Positions 35,531 through 44,440 of a stretch of 64,000 nt of DNA are shown here, piece after piece; position 1 is the first letter of the stretch, and each line of letters begins with the position of its first letter. The notes below the pieces were generated by a model that was given only the letters and a program-made list of their open reading frames with translations, was not told the origin of the DNA and did not search any database. A program made the translations under genes and the position numbers. Source of the DNA: Acidimicrobiia bacterium (GTDB taxonomy: Bacteria; Actinomycetota; Acidimicrobiia; IMCC26256; JAOSJM01); NCBI GenBank assembly GCA_027494165.1, contig JAOSJM010000001.1, positions 620,001 to 684,000 of the forward strand, given 5' to 3'.

Positions 35531-37258
35531 TTGCGCTACGACCTGGTGATCGCCAACGGGGACGTCGTCGACGGCTCCGGGCTGCCCCGCCGCCGCGCCG
35601 ACGTCGGGGTCAGGGACGGCCGGGTCGTGGCCCTCGGGCACCTCGACGGGTCCGAGGCCGGCGAGGTGATCGACGCCGCCGGGATGGTCGTCGCCCCCGG
35701 CATCGTCGACATCCACACCCACTACGACCTCCAGCTCACCTGGGACCCGTGGGCGACGGCGTCCTGCTACCACGGCGTCACCACGGTGGTGGCCGGCAAC
35801 TGCGGGTTCTCGGCCGCGCCCACGCCTCCCGGCCAGCGCGAGTTCCTCACCGCCCTCTTCGCCCAGGTCGAGGGCATGGACCCCACGGCGCTGTCCGCCA
35901 CCCGATGGGACTTCGAGACCTTCCCCGAGTACCTGGAGGCCCGCGCCGGCCGGCTGGGCGTCAACCTCGCCGCCTACCTGGGCCACTCGAACGTCCGCCG
36001 GCTCGTGATGGGCGCCGACGGCTCGGAGCGGGCCGCGACCGCGGAGGAGGTCGAGGCGATGCGCCGGGTCGTGCGCGAGGCGATGGAAGCCGGCGCGGCC
36101 GGCCTCTCCTCCTCGCGCTCGCCCACCCACCACGACGGCGATCTGCGCCCCGTCCCCAGCCGCCTCGCCGAGATCGACGAGCTCGTGGCCCTGGTCGAGG
36201 AGACGGGCCGGGGCGGCGGCGGCACCGTCACCTTCCTGCCCGAGAGCGCGGTGGGCGGCCTCGACGAGGACGACGAGGACCTGCTCATCGAGCTGAGCCT
36301 GGCCGGGCGGATCCCGATCATCATCCAGGGCCTCGGCGGCCGCTCGAAGGTCGACGCTCCCACCGCCACGTGGGAGCGGGCCCAGGCCTTCCTCGACCGG
36401 GCCACCGCTCGCGGGGCGGCCGTGTACTCGCTGCTCATCACCCGCCCCTTCGACCGTCCCTTCAACCTCTCGGACGGGACCACCCTCTACGAGGGCGTCC
36501 CCGCGTGGGACCGGATGCTGAAGCTGCCGCTCGCCGAGCGGATCCGGGCCCTCCAGGACCCGGCCGTGCGCGACCAGCTGCGGCACGCGGTGGAGCACCC
36601 CAACCGGGACCCCGAGCAGGGCTCGACCCTGCCGCCGCCGCACTGGGGGTCGCTCGTCGTCGCCCGGGTCTCCAAGCCCGAGCTGGAGCGGTTCCTCTCG
36701 CGCAGCGTCGCCGACATCGCCGCGGGGGAGGGCAAGGCCCCCGCCGACGCCCTGCTCGACCTGGCCCTCGCCGACGACCTCCGCACCGAGCTGCGCTGGA
36801 GCACCGAGACGGCCGCGTGGGCCGAGGCCGTCGCCGAGGCCCAGGTCGATCCGCACCTGCTCATCGGCACCTCCGACGGCGGAGCCCACCTCTCCCGCGA
36901 CGACGGCTCGGAGTTCTCCACCTACTTCCTGCGTCGCTGGGTCCTCGACGAGCGGATCTGGACCCTGGAGGAGGGCATCCGCCAGATCACCGAGATCCCG
37001 GCCAACCTCATGGGCTTCCACGACCGCGGCATGGTCCGCCCGTCGTACCGGGCCGACCTCGTGGTCCTCGACCCCGAGGCGCTCGGGCCGTGGAAGAAGG
37101 AGCTCGTGCACGACCTCCCTGGCGGCGTCGGCCGCTTCCAGGCCTACCCGAAGGGCGTGCACGCCACGGTCGTCAACGGGGTGCCCATCGTGCGCGACGG
37201 GGAGATCACCGGAGCCCTCCCCGGCCAGGTGGTCAGGCCCGGCGCGCGTCCCGGGTAG
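35531..37258 (+). CDS. N-acyl-D-amino-acid deacylase-like amidohydrolase
   Basis: A 575-residue metallo-amidohydrolase. The N-terminal beta domain begins YDLVIANGDVVDGSG; the metal site is VDIHTHYDLQLTWDP, with NCGFSAAP, YLGHSNVRR, GLSSSRSPTH and the late GTSDGGAHLSR. The closing part ADLVVLDPEAL...VVNGVPIVRDGE is the standard C-terminus. The order matches D-aminoacylase/dihydroorotase-like class III hydrolases that cut N-acyl or cyclic amide bonds. TTG 35531 is chosen (GAGGGG 6-9 nt upstream, family-like N-terminus MRYDLVI); GTG 35504 is the alternative. A palindrome lies 54 bp upstream. Confidence 0.85.
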   Translation: MRYDLVIANGDVVDGSGLPRRRADVGVRDGRVVALGHLDGSEAGEVIDAAGMVVAPGIVDIHTHYDLQLTWDPWATASCYHGVTTVVAGNCGFSAAPTPPGQREFLTALFAQVEGMDPTALSATRWDFETFPEYLEARAGRLGVNLAAYLGHSNVRRLVMGADGSERAATAEEVEAMRRVVREAMEAGAAGLSSSRSPTHHDGDLRPVPSRLAEIDELVALVEETGRGGGGTVTFLPESAVGGLDEDDEDLLIELSLAGRIPIIIQGLGGRSKVDAPTATWERAQAFLDRATARGAAVYSLLITRPFDRPFNLSDGTTLYEGVPAWDRMLKLPLAERIRALQDPAVRDQLRHAVEHPNRDPEQGSTLPPPHWGSLVVARVSKPELERFLSRSVADIAAGEGKAPADALLDLALADDLRTELRWSTETAAWAEAVAEAQVDPHLLIGTSDGGAHLSRDDGSEFSTYFLRRWVLDERIWTLEEGIRQITEIPANLMGFHDRGMVRPSYRADLVVLDPEALGPWKKELVHDLPGGVGRFQAYPKGVHATVVNGVPIVRDGEITGALPGQVVRPGARPG

Positions 37259-37387
37259 CCGGGGGGCCCACGGGTCCCGATCGAGGGCGAGGCGGCCGCC
37301 GTTCCCACCGGTGCGGATCGTCGCGCGGCCGAGGGCCCTCCTCCCGCGTGACGGCATCGCGCGCTTCCCGCGCTCGTGAACCGCGGG

Positions 37388-37393
37388 TACAGT
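37388..37393 (+). promoter_or_regulatory. Putative -10 box (TACAGT) of the PAS-GGDEF gene
   Basis: TACAGT fits TANNNT and lies 53 nt before ATG 37447, leaving a leader with a GAGGG ribosome site. The rest of this 188-bp gap shows no gene. Confidence 0.3.
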
Positions 37394-37446
37394 CGTGGCC
37401 ACCCTGAGTGCCTCCAGGGCCACGTGAGGCGGCAGAGGGATGAGGC

Positions 37447-38739
37447 ATGGCGCAACCCGGAGCGTCCCGGGGACGTGATCGGGACTGGTTCGCGGCGATG
37501 CTCGAGGGCTCCCCGCACATCACCGCCGTCGTGGGGGCGGACGCCCGGGTCCTCTACCTGAGCCCGACGGTCGTCGATCTCATGGGGTTCGACCCCGAGG
37601 TGGCGGTGGGATCGTCGCTGGCCGACTGGGTCCACCCCGACGACCTGCCGGCGGTGACCGGTGCCTTCGCCGAGCTCGTCGCCGAGCCCGGCGGCGTCCG
37701 GCGGGTCGAGGCCCGCCTCCCCCACGCCGGCGGCGAGTGGCGCTGGGTCGAGGCGGTCGGCCACAACCGTCTCGACGACGCCCGCATCGGCGCCGTGGTC
37801 ATCCACTACCGCGACCTCAGCGCCGAGCGGTCCGCCGAGGAGCGCTTCCGGACCCTGATGGAGTCGAGCCCGGACGCCATCGTCGTGTTCGACCGCACCC
37901 ACCGGGTGACCTTCGCCAACTCCACGGCCCTCGCGCTCGCCCGCCCGGTCGATCTGGACCTGGTCGGCTTCCGGCTGCCCGACATCCCCGTCGTGCGCCA
38001 GGCCATCGTGGAGGTCGAGACGGCCCTGCGCGCCGTGCTGGAGGCCGGGGAGACGACCGAGCGCGAGATCATGCTGGAGCTGGGCTCCCGCGTGCGCTGG
38101 TTCCACGTCTCGTACGCCCCGGTCCTCGGCCCCGACGGGGGCGTCGAGTCGGTGCTCTCGGTCGCGCGGGACACGACGCGGCACAAGGAGCGGGAGGCCC
38201 GGCTCGCCCACCGGGCGCTCCACGACGAGCTCACCGGCCTCCCCAACCGGGTCCTGCTGTTCGACCGGCTCTCCCAGCTCCTCGCGCGCACGGCACGGGC
38301 CGGCACGATGGCCGCCGTCCTCTTCGTGGACCTCGACGGACTCAAGACCGTGAACGACACGCTCGGGCACGCCGCGGGGGACGAGCTGCTGCAGGCCGTG
38401 GCCGCCCGGCTCGACGCCGCGTCCCGGCCGGCTGACACCGTCGGCCGCTTCGGCGGCGACGAGTTCGTGGTCTGCTGCGAGGTGGCCGACGAGCGGGCGG
38501 CCGACGAGGTGGCGGGGCGGGTGTGGGCCGAGCTCCGCCATCCGGTCCCGGTGCAGGGCCGGGAGGTGGAGGCGACGGCCAGCGTCGGGGTCGCGCTCGG
38601 CTCGGCCGGGGAGGTGGCGGCGGCCGAGCTGATCGCACGGGCCGACCGGGCCATGTACGAGGCGAAGCGGGCCGGAGGCGGCGAGATCCGTCGCTTCGGG
38701 TCCCCGGGGCCGGCGCGCCAGGCCGGAGCGGAGACCTGA
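37447..38739 (+). CDS. PAS-PAS-GGDEF diguanylate cyclase
   Basis: A 430-residue soluble sensor. PAS domain 1 spans about 10-125 (ITAVVGADARVLYLSPTVVDLMGF), PAS 2 about 132-250 (SPDAIVVFDRTHRVTFAN), and the GGDEF domain about 255-420. The active site GGDEF (around 336-340) and the RxxD feedback site (RPAD, five residues upstream) are intact, so it should make c-di-GMP from two GTP under product inhibition. No membrane helix. It stands next to the amidohydrolase and upstream of the ligase gene but has no evident functional tie. Confidence 0.9.
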   Translation: MAQPGASRGRDRDWFAAMLEGSPHITAVVGADARVLYLSPTVVDLMGFDPEVAVGSSLADWVHPDDLPAVTGAFAELVAEPGGVRRVEARLPHAGGEWRWVEAVGHNRLDDARIGAVVIHYRDLSAERSAEERFRTLMESSPDAIVVFDRTHRVTFANSTALALARPVDLDLVGFRLPDIPVVRQAIVEVETALRAVLEAGETTEREIMLELGSRVRWFHVSYAPVLGPDGGVESVLSVARDTTRHKEREARLAHRALHDELTGLPNRVLLFDRLSQLLARTARAGTMAAVLFVDLDGLKTVNDTLGHAAGDELLQAVAARLDAASRPADTVGRFGGDEFVVCCEVADERAADEVAGRVWAELRHPVPVQGREVEATASVGVALGSAGEVAAAELIARADRAMYEAKRAGGGEIRRFGSPGPARQAGAET

Positions 38740-38771
38740 CCGGGTCCACGGGGCGGTGACGGGGACGCTCA

Positions 38772-38787
38772 CTGACGCTAGTGTCAG
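38772..38787. promoter_or_regulatory. Operator-like palindrome enclosing a -10 box, upstream of the acyl-CoA ligase
   Basis: CTGACGCTAGTGTCAG is a 16-bp palindrome with one mismatched position pair. TAGTGT (38779-38784) inside it fits a -10 box and ends exactly 7 nt before ATG 38792, so the transcript would be leaderless and a bound dimer would block it. The same motif class recurs at 42910, 51256 and 52707. Confidence 0.65.
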
Positions 38788-38791
38788 GTGT

Positions 38792-40393
38792 ATGAGCACG
38801 CAGCCCCAGACCACGGTCCTCGAGGCGCTGGCCCGCCGGCTCGCCACGGACCCCGACGGTCCCTACCTCGAGGTCGACGGCGTCATGTACACGGCCCGGG
38901 AGATGGATGCCGAGAGCAACCGGCTGGCCCACGCCCTCTCGGGGCTCGGGGTTGGGCACGGCGATCGCGTGGCGACCCTTCTCGAGAACCGTCCCGAGCA
39001 GGTCGTGACGTTCTTCGCCGCGCTGAAGCTCGGCGCGATCCAGGTGCCCGTGAACACCGCGTACAAGGGCGAGTTCCTCCGCCACCAGCTCGCCGACTCG
39101 GGGGCCCGGGTCGTGGTGGTCCAGGGCGATCTCAGCGGCCGGGTGGCCGAGGTCGCCGGCGAGCTCGCGGGCCTCGAGCACTGCATCGTGGCCGGGGACC
39201 CCGCCGAGCAGGTCACCCGGGTGCCCCAGCGCGACTGGGCCTCGGTCCTCGCCGCCTCGACCGACGCCCCCGTCCCCGACCCCGGCGTGCGCCCGTCCGA
39301 CCTGGCCTGCTTCATCTACACGGCGGGGACCACCGGCCCGTCGAAGGGCTGCATGCTCCCGCACCACTACATCGTCTGCCTCGCCGACCAGATCGCCCGG
39401 GCCTGGCAGCGCAGGCCGGACGACGTCGTCCTCACGCCGCTGCCGCTGTTCCACTTCAACGCCATCTCGGTCTGCGTCGTGGGCCCGCTGGTGGCGGGCG
39501 GCCGGGCGGCCATCGTCCGCCGGTTCTCGGTATCGCAGTTCTGGCCCGAGGTGCAGCGCACCGGAGCCACCATGCTCTCGATGCTCGGGTCCCTCGCGAT
39601 CCTGGTCGCGAACGCGCCCGACCACCCCGAGCAGGAGGGTCACCGGCTGCGGCTCTGCGCGGCGGCACCCATGCCGCCCGACACCGACCGGATCTGGCGG
39701 GAGCGGTTCGGTTGCGCCACCTTCAGCGGCGGCTACGGGCTCACCGAGGCGTCGCTCATCTCCCTGCTCCCGGCCGGCGAGGTGAACCCGCCTGGGGCCG
39801 CGGGCAAGCCGAACGATCACGACTTCGACGTGATGATCGTGGACGACGACGACCTACCCGTCCCGGTGGGCGAGGTCGGTGAGATCGTGTGCCGCCCGAA
39901 GCGGCCGAGCTCCATGTTCGCCGGCTACTGGAACCGCCCGGCCGACACGCTGGCCGTCCTGGGCAACCTGTGGTTCCACACCGGTGACCTCGGCCGGCTC
40001 GACGACGCCGGCTTCCTCTCCTTCGTCGATCGCAAGAAGGACTACCTGCGCCGGCGGGGCGAGAACATCTCCAGCTTCGAGATGGAGCGGACCTTCGTGG
40101 CCCACCCGGACGTCAAGGACGTCGCGGTCCACTCCGTACCGAGCGACGTGGGCGAGGACGACGTGAAGGTCACCGCCGTCCTCCAGCCCGGCGCGACCGT
40201 CACCGAGGAGGAGCTCTGCCGCTGGGCGGTCGACCGGGTCCCGTACTTCGCCCTGCCTCGCTACGTCGAGTTCCGTGAGGACCTCCCCCGCAACCCCGTG
40301 GGCCGGGTCCTGAAGTACGAGCTCCGGGGCGACGGTGTCACCCCGACGACCTGGGATCGCGAGGCGGCGGGTTTCACCTTCGAGCGCCGCTGA
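38792..40393 (+). CDS. Acyl-CoA synthetase (AMP-binding, ANL family)
   Basis: A 533-residue adenylate-forming ligase that activates a carboxylic acid to its CoA thioester. The P-loop is YTAGTTGPSKGCMLPH (canonical T[SG]GTTGxPKG altered to GTTGPSKG), with GGYGLTEASL (A5), WFHTGDLGRLDDAGFLSFVDRKKDYLRRRGENIS (A7-A8) and the catalytic Lys in NPVGRVLKYELR. It resembles CaiC/FadD-like enzymes for short or ring-bearing acids. The start follows a -10 box by 7 nt (leaderless). It is the probable entry step for the neighbouring catabolic genes. Converges on the methyltransferase gene. Confidence 0.88.
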   Translation: MSTQPQTTVLEALARRLATDPDGPYLEVDGVMYTAREMDAESNRLAHALSGLGVGHGDRVATLLENRPEQVVTFFAALKLGAIQVPVNTAYKGEFLRHQLADSGARVVVVQGDLSGRVAEVAGELAGLEHCIVAGDPAEQVTRVPQRDWASVLAASTDAPVPDPGVRPSDLACFIYTAGTTGPSKGCMLPHHYIVCLADQIARAWQRRPDDVVLTPLPLFHFNAISVCVVGPLVAGGRAAIVRRFSVSQFWPEVQRTGATMLSMLGSLAILVANAPDHPEQEGHRLRLCAAAPMPPDTDRIWRERFGCATFSGGYGLTEASLISLLPAGEVNPPGAAGKPNDHDFDVMIVDDDDLPVPVGEVGEIVCRPKRPSSMFAGYWNRPADTLAVLGNLWFHTGDLGRLDDAGFLSFVDRKKDYLRRRGENISSFEMERTFVAHPDVKDVAVHSVPSDVGEDDVKVTAVLQPGATVTEEELCRWAVDRVPYFALPRYVEFREDLPRNPVGRVLKYELRGDGVTPTTWDREAAGFTFERR

Positions 40394-40406
40394 CGGCGCC
40401 GCGCGC

Positions 40407-41160
40407 TCAGCGCTGCCGGCTGGTGACCCAGACCTGCTCGGCCGGCCAGCGGCGGGCCCAGCGGTAGGGGACGAAGTCGACGTAGGTCGTGGTCGCCCCC
40501 TCGGACGGGCGCAGCTCCACGACGTCCTCGACGGTGAGGCCGTGCCTCCGGAAGAGCCGGATCCACTCACCGGTGGACGGTACGAAGTCCACCGTCCCCT
40601 CACCGAAGGCGAAGCGCCGCCGGCCGAAGGCCCCACGCCGGAGCTTCCGGCTCTGGCGCTCGCGCCGCTGGTCCCACGTGAGGTAGACGAGCGGGGTCGT
40701 GGCGCAGAACGCGAACCGGCCGCCGGGGCGCAGCACCCGGGCCGCCTCGGCCACCAGCCGCCCGGGCTCGCAGAAGCTCGGGGCACCGTGATCGGCGAAG
40801 ACGACGTCGAAGCCGGCGTCGCGCAGCGGCACCGCCTCGCCGCTGGCCTGGACGAGCGGCACCGCCACCCGGGCCGCGTCGGCGTGGCGCCGCGCGTGGG
40901 CCAGCTGGCCGGACGAGAGGTCGAGCCCGACCGGCCGGGCGCCGCACGCGGCGAGGGCGACGGACCACTGGGCCCCACCGCACCCGAGCTCGAGCACGTC
41001 ACGCCCGCGCACGTCGCCGACGCGCGCACCTGCGCCTCGGGGACGCGCCACACCCCCACGCCAGGGGCGTCGCGGCGAGCTCGTCGCCGTGGGCGGCCTG
41101 GTAGGCGTCGGCGTCGGCGTCCCAGAACCGCCGGTTGCGGTCGACGTGGTCGTCGGGCAC
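40407..41160 (-). pseudogene. SAM-dependent class I methyltransferase, two frameshifts (probable sequence errors)
   Basis: Starting at GTG 41160 the frame reads PDDHVDRNRRFWDADADAYQAAHGDELAATPLAWG. It shifts at the C run 41053-41057 to VWRVPEAQVRA, and again near 41018-41022 to GDVRGRDVLELGCGGAQWSVALA (SAM motif I). The remainder, with GLDLSSGQLAHAR, GFDVVFADHG and VLRPGGRFAFCATTPL, is intact. The corrected protein of ~250 residues is a UbiE/Methyltransf_11-type enzyme of unknown acceptor. It starts 4 nt after the P450 stop, so the two are one operon. Confidence 0.82.
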
Positions 41161-41164
41161 GGCG

Positions 41165-42334
41165 TCAGGAAGGGGTGAACTCGAGGGGCACCCGGGCGAA
41201 GCCGCGCACGTTCCCGGAGTGGGCGCGCTCGAGGCCCTCGTGGGCCACGGAGAAGTCGGGGATGCGGGCCAGGATCTCCTCGAGCGACACCCGGGCCTCG
41301 AGCCGGGCGAGGGGCGCGCCGAGGCAGTGGTGGATGCCGTGGCCGAAGGCGAGGTGGCCCGCCGGGTTCCGGTGGATGTCGAAGCGGTCGGGGTCGTCCC
41401 AGCGGCGCTCGTCACGGTTGGCCGAGCCGAAGAGCAGGAGCACCTTGTCACCCTCGTGCATGTGGTGGCCGTGGAGCTCGACGTCACGGGTGAGCGTGCG
41501 CCGCATGAGCTGGGTGGAGCCGTCGTAGCGGAGCACCTCCTCGACGGCGGAGGGGACGAGCGAGGGGTCCTCGACGAGCTCGGCCCGCTGGTCGGGGTGG
41601 CGGTCGAGCTGGAACGCGATGTTGCCGAGCAGCTTCGTCGTCGTCTCGTTCCCGGCGATGACCAGCAGGAAGCAGAAGCCGAGGACCTCGAGGAAGCTCA
41701 GGTGCTCGACGTCGGTCGTCGCGGTGAGGAGCGCGCTCACCAGGTCGTCGCCCGGGTCGGCCCGGCGCTCCTCGATCACGCCGGCGAAGTGCTCGATGAT
41801 GCGCTGGGTCGCTGCCCGCCCGGCCTGGGTGACCTCGGGCCGGCCGGGCTCCCGGTGCAGCAGGTCGTCGCTCCAGCCGCGCAGGGCGTCGCGGTCCTCG
41901 GGAGGGACTCCCAGCATCTCGGAGATCACCGCCATGGGGAGGACGGCGGAGAAGTCGGCCAAGAGGTCGCAGCGGCCCCGCGAGGCGAACCGGTCGAGGA
42001 GGTCGCGGGCCAGGGCCCGGATCGGGTCCTCGAGGGCGGCGATGCGCCTGGGGGTGAAGGCCCGGCTGACGATCGACCGGAGGCGGGTGTGGTCGGGCGG
42101 GTCCATCTCCAGCATCATCGGCAGCCGGCCGACCAGGTCGCTCTCGAGGGCGATGCCCTGGGCGGAGGTGTAGGTGCCCCAGTCGCCCAGCGCGTCGCGG
42201 ACGTCGTCGTAGCGGGAGAGGGCCCAGAACCGGTGCTCGTCGTTCCAGTAGGCGGGGGCCTCGTCGCGCAGGGCCCGGTAGGTGGGGTAGGGGTCCTCGT
42301 GGATGTCGTACGCGTAGGGGTCGTAGTCGACCAT
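41165..42334 (-). CDS. Cytochrome P450
   Basis: A 389-residue bacterial class I P450. Oxygen-binding I-helix AGNETTTKLL (around 230), EEVLR (ExxR), and the haem loop FGHGIHHCLGAPLARLE with the axial Cys at about 337. MDPPDHTRLRSIVSRAFTPR is the usual C-helix region. It probably hydroxylates a lipid, terpenoid or steroid-like substrate; ferredoxin partners are not nearby. ATG 42334 has a strong GGAGGTGA site. A TAGGCT box (reverse strand 42366-42361) may be its -10. Divergent from the HpaB operon and followed by the methyltransferase. Confidence 0.93.
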   Translation of the reverse strand: MVDYDPYAYDIHEDPYPTYRALRDEAPAYWNDEHRFWALSRYDDVRDALGDWGTYTSAQGIALESDLVGRLPMMLEMDPPDHTRLRSIVSRAFTPRRIAALEDPIRALARDLLDRFASRGRCDLLADFSAVLPMAVISEMLGVPPEDRDALRGWSDDLLHREPGRPEVTQAGRAATQRIIEHFAGVIEERRADPGDDLVSALLTATTDVEHLSFLEVLGFCFLLVIAGNETTTKLLGNIAFQLDRHPDQRAELVEDPSLVPSAVEEVLRYDGSTQLMRRTLTRDVELHGHHMHEGDKVLLLFGSANRDERRWDDPDRFDIHRNPAGHLAFGHGIHHCLGAPLARLEARVSLEEILARIPDFSVAHEGLERAHSGNVRGFARVPLEFTPS

Positions 42335-42501
42335 CCCCTCACCTCCGTCGGGTGGGGGTCAGCCTAGGACGGGTCGAGCTCCACCGGTACCGGGCCGGAG
42401 CCCGGTTCGGGCTGGCCCGAGGGCGGGCGGACCGCCGATGCTGGTCCGCCCACCGGGCCCCGAGGCCGAGGATCCCGCCCGGACCTGCCGATCGGTCCAC
42501 G

Positions 42502-42708
42502 ATGGAACCCGCTCAACAGGTGACCCGGGTGGGGCGCGCGCTGCGGTCCGTCCGGACACGCCTCGGGGAGCTCGGGGAGGAGCTCCCCGAGGCGCTGGTG
42601 GACGTCGTGGAGCGACAGGACGACGTCGTCGAGCGGCTCCCGGCGGCGGCGGTCGCGGGCTCGACGTGCCGGTGGCGGCGATCGACGGCTACCTGCGGGC
42701 CGAGGTGA
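42502..42708 (+). CDS. Small hypothetical ORF, possibly frameshifted
   Basis: From ATG 42502 the frame gives a helical, charged stretch (MEPAQQVTRVGRALRSVRTRLGELGEELPEAL..., about 50 residues). Near 42658-42662 coding character seems to move to the next frame (LDVPVAAIDGYLRAEVTLAFGRPG). No family is recognised and no ribosome site is clear. It lies in the 680-bp gap between the P450 and HpaB genes, the rest of which holds only a promoter/operator. It may be spurious. Confidence 0.3.
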   Translation: MEPAQQVTRVGRALRSVRTRLGELGEELPEALVDVVERQDDVVERLPAAAVAGSTCRWRRSTATCGPR

Positions 42709-42879
42709 CGCTCGCCTTCGGCCGGCCCGGCTGCCGGCTCACGGGGGTGGGGGCTGGCCGGCATCGGCCGGGTGGAGTCGAACCACGGCCGAGCCGGCCG
42801 GGCCACCGCGGACGCCCCGGCCTGACGGCCGTGTTCCCCGCCGGGCCGCACGTCCCGGCTCCCCTTCGTGCCACACGGC

Positions 42880-42925
42880 TTGACGGCCTCGCACGGCCAA
42901 GACTTAAATCTGATGTTAGAATCAG
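42880..42925 (+). promoter_or_regulatory. Promoter plus operator palindrome for the HpaB/acyl-CoA dehydrogenase operon
   Basis: TTGACG (42880-42885), 18 nt, TTAAAT (42904-42909) form a plausible -35/-10 pair in an AT-rich patch. Directly after it lies CTGATGTTAGAATCAG (42910-42925). The palindrome also holds TAGAAT (42917-42922), an alternative -10. A dimer bound here would cover the transcription start. Confidence 0.65.
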
Positions 42926-43017
42926 AAACGCTCGGGCGGACGGCTCCTCGGCGTGTCGAGAGCCCGGCAAACACCGCGAACGATCCGGCGAGGACGCAGG
43001 ACAGGGGGTCACGACAC

Positions 43018-44394
43018 GTGGCGATGATGACCGGCGAGCAGTACCGCGAGTCCCTTCGCGACGGCCGACAGCTCTACATCGACGGTCACGCGATCGCGGA
43101 CGCCACGAAGGAGCCGCTGCTCGAGCGGTCGGTCGACTGGATCGCCGAGGGCTACGACCGCTTCCACGACCCCGCGCCGAACGCGGCCGGCCCCTACTAC
43201 GACATCCCGGGCTCGCCCCAGGACCTCCGGGAGCAGCTCGAGAAGCTCCTCGAGTGGGACATGGTCACCGTCACGACGTCCCAGGGGCTCCTGGCGCTCC
43301 TCACCGCCGCGGCACGCATGCGCGACCAGTACCCCGAGTACGCCGACCGCATCGAGTCCTACTTCGAGTACTGCAAGGAGCGCGACCTGCGGGGCGTGCA
43401 GACCATCACCGACGCCAAGGGGCACCGGAAGCTCTCGCCCTCGAAGCAGCCCGACCCCGACGTCTACGTGCACATCGTCGACCGGAACGCCGACGGCATC
43501 GTCATCACCGGCGCCAAGATGCACATCTCCGCCGCCGGCCTGTCGCACGAGCTCGTGGTGATGCCCACGAAGAACATGAAGCCGGGCGAGGAGGACTGGG
43601 CGGTCGCGTGCGCCGTGCCCGTGAACACCCCGGGCGTGAAGATCATCAACACCACGTACGCGCCCAGGGGCCACGCCGAGTACCACCCCTACAGCGGCCG
43701 CTACAACATGCCCGAGGGCTTCGTCATCTTCGACAAGGTCTTCGTCCCCAACGAGCGCGTCTTCCTCGCCGGTGAGATCGAGCACTCGGCCACCTTCGCC
43801 CACTCGCTCGGCCTCTGGGAGCGCCTCGGAGGCACCGCGCACCTCGCCGAGACCGGCGACCTCCTCGTGGGACTCGCGCAACTCGTCTCGGAGGCGAACG
43901 GCATCGCCGACGTCCCCCACATCCGGGACAAGATCTGCGAGATAATCATCTACGCCACGCTCGTACGGGCGGGGCTCGAGGCGGCCATCACCCACGCCCA
44001 CGCCACTCCCGAGGGCTGGGTCTACCCGAGCGAGCTGTACACCAACGCCGCCAAGCACTTCGGGGCGGCCGAGTTCAGCCACATGGTCCGCCACCTCCAC
44101 GACATCGGGGGCGGCGCCATCCTCACCGCGCCGACCATGGACGACCTCCGCAACGACGAGATCGGCCCCTACGTCGCCAAGTACATGAAGACGATGGAGG
44201 GGGTCGACGCCGAGTACCGCATGAAGCTCTTCCACGCGGTGCGGGACATCACGGCGGACACGTACGGCGGCTGGCAGCTCGTCACGATGATCCAGTCCGG
44301 CGGGGGCCTCTTCGCCCAGCGGCTCGTCGCGGCCAAGCACTACGACATCGCGGCGGCCAAGCGCCTCGCCCTCGAAGCGGCCGGGCTCGCCTGA
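43018..44394 (+). CDS. HpaB/4-hydroxybutyryl-CoA dehydratase-family flavoprotein
   Basis: A 458-residue protein of the 4-hydroxyphenylacetate 3-hydroxylase fold. N-terminal TGEQYRESLRDGRQLYIDG, middle PSKQPDPDVYVHIVDRNADGIVITGAKMHISAAGLSHE, and FDKVFVPNERVFL follow the family closely. The Cys and His ligands of the 4Fe-4S cluster of 4-hydroxybutyryl-CoA dehydratase are absent (only three Cys, none in the ligand segments), so a flavin-dependent hydroxylase or other FAD chemistry fits better than AbfD activity. GTG 43018 is chosen because AGGGGG lies about 9 nt upstream; ATG 43024 is the alternative. First gene of the island operon, behind an operator. Confidence 0.82.
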   Translation: MAMMTGEQYRESLRDGRQLYIDGHAIADATKEPLLERSVDWIAEGYDRFHDPAPNAAGPYYDIPGSPQDLREQLEKLLEWDMVTVTTSQGLLALLTAAARMRDQYPEYADRIESYFEYCKERDLRGVQTITDAKGHRKLSPSKQPDPDVYVHIVDRNADGIVITGAKMHISAAGLSHELVVMPTKNMKPGEEDWAVACAVPVNTPGVKIINTTYAPRGHAEYHPYSGRYNMPEGFVIFDKVFVPNERVFLAGEIEHSATFAHSLGLWERLGGTAHLAETGDLLVGLAQLVSEANGIADVPHIRDKICEIIIYATLVRAGLEAAITHAHATPEGWVYPSELYTNAAKHFGAAEFSHMVRHLHDIGGGAILTAPTMDDLRNDEIGPYVAKYMKTMEGVDAEYRMKLFHAVRDITADTYGGWQLVTMIQSGGGLFAQRLVAAKHYDIAAAKRLALEAAGLA

Positions 44395-44440
44395 TGTCGA
44401 GCGTGGTCCGAGCCGGTTGCCGGCGCGCCCCGACGAGGCG

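Noticed and set aside
42361..42375. Additional island operator at the P450 promoter
   Set aside because: The segment has TAGGCT followed by GAC but no CTGA/TCAG arms with the right spacing; kept only as a -10 box.
43018..44394. 4-hydroxybutyryl-CoA dehydratase (carbon-fixation or 4-hydroxybutyrate pathway)
   Set aside because: The cysteine and histidine ligands of the 4Fe-4S cluster are absent, and no partner pathway genes are present.
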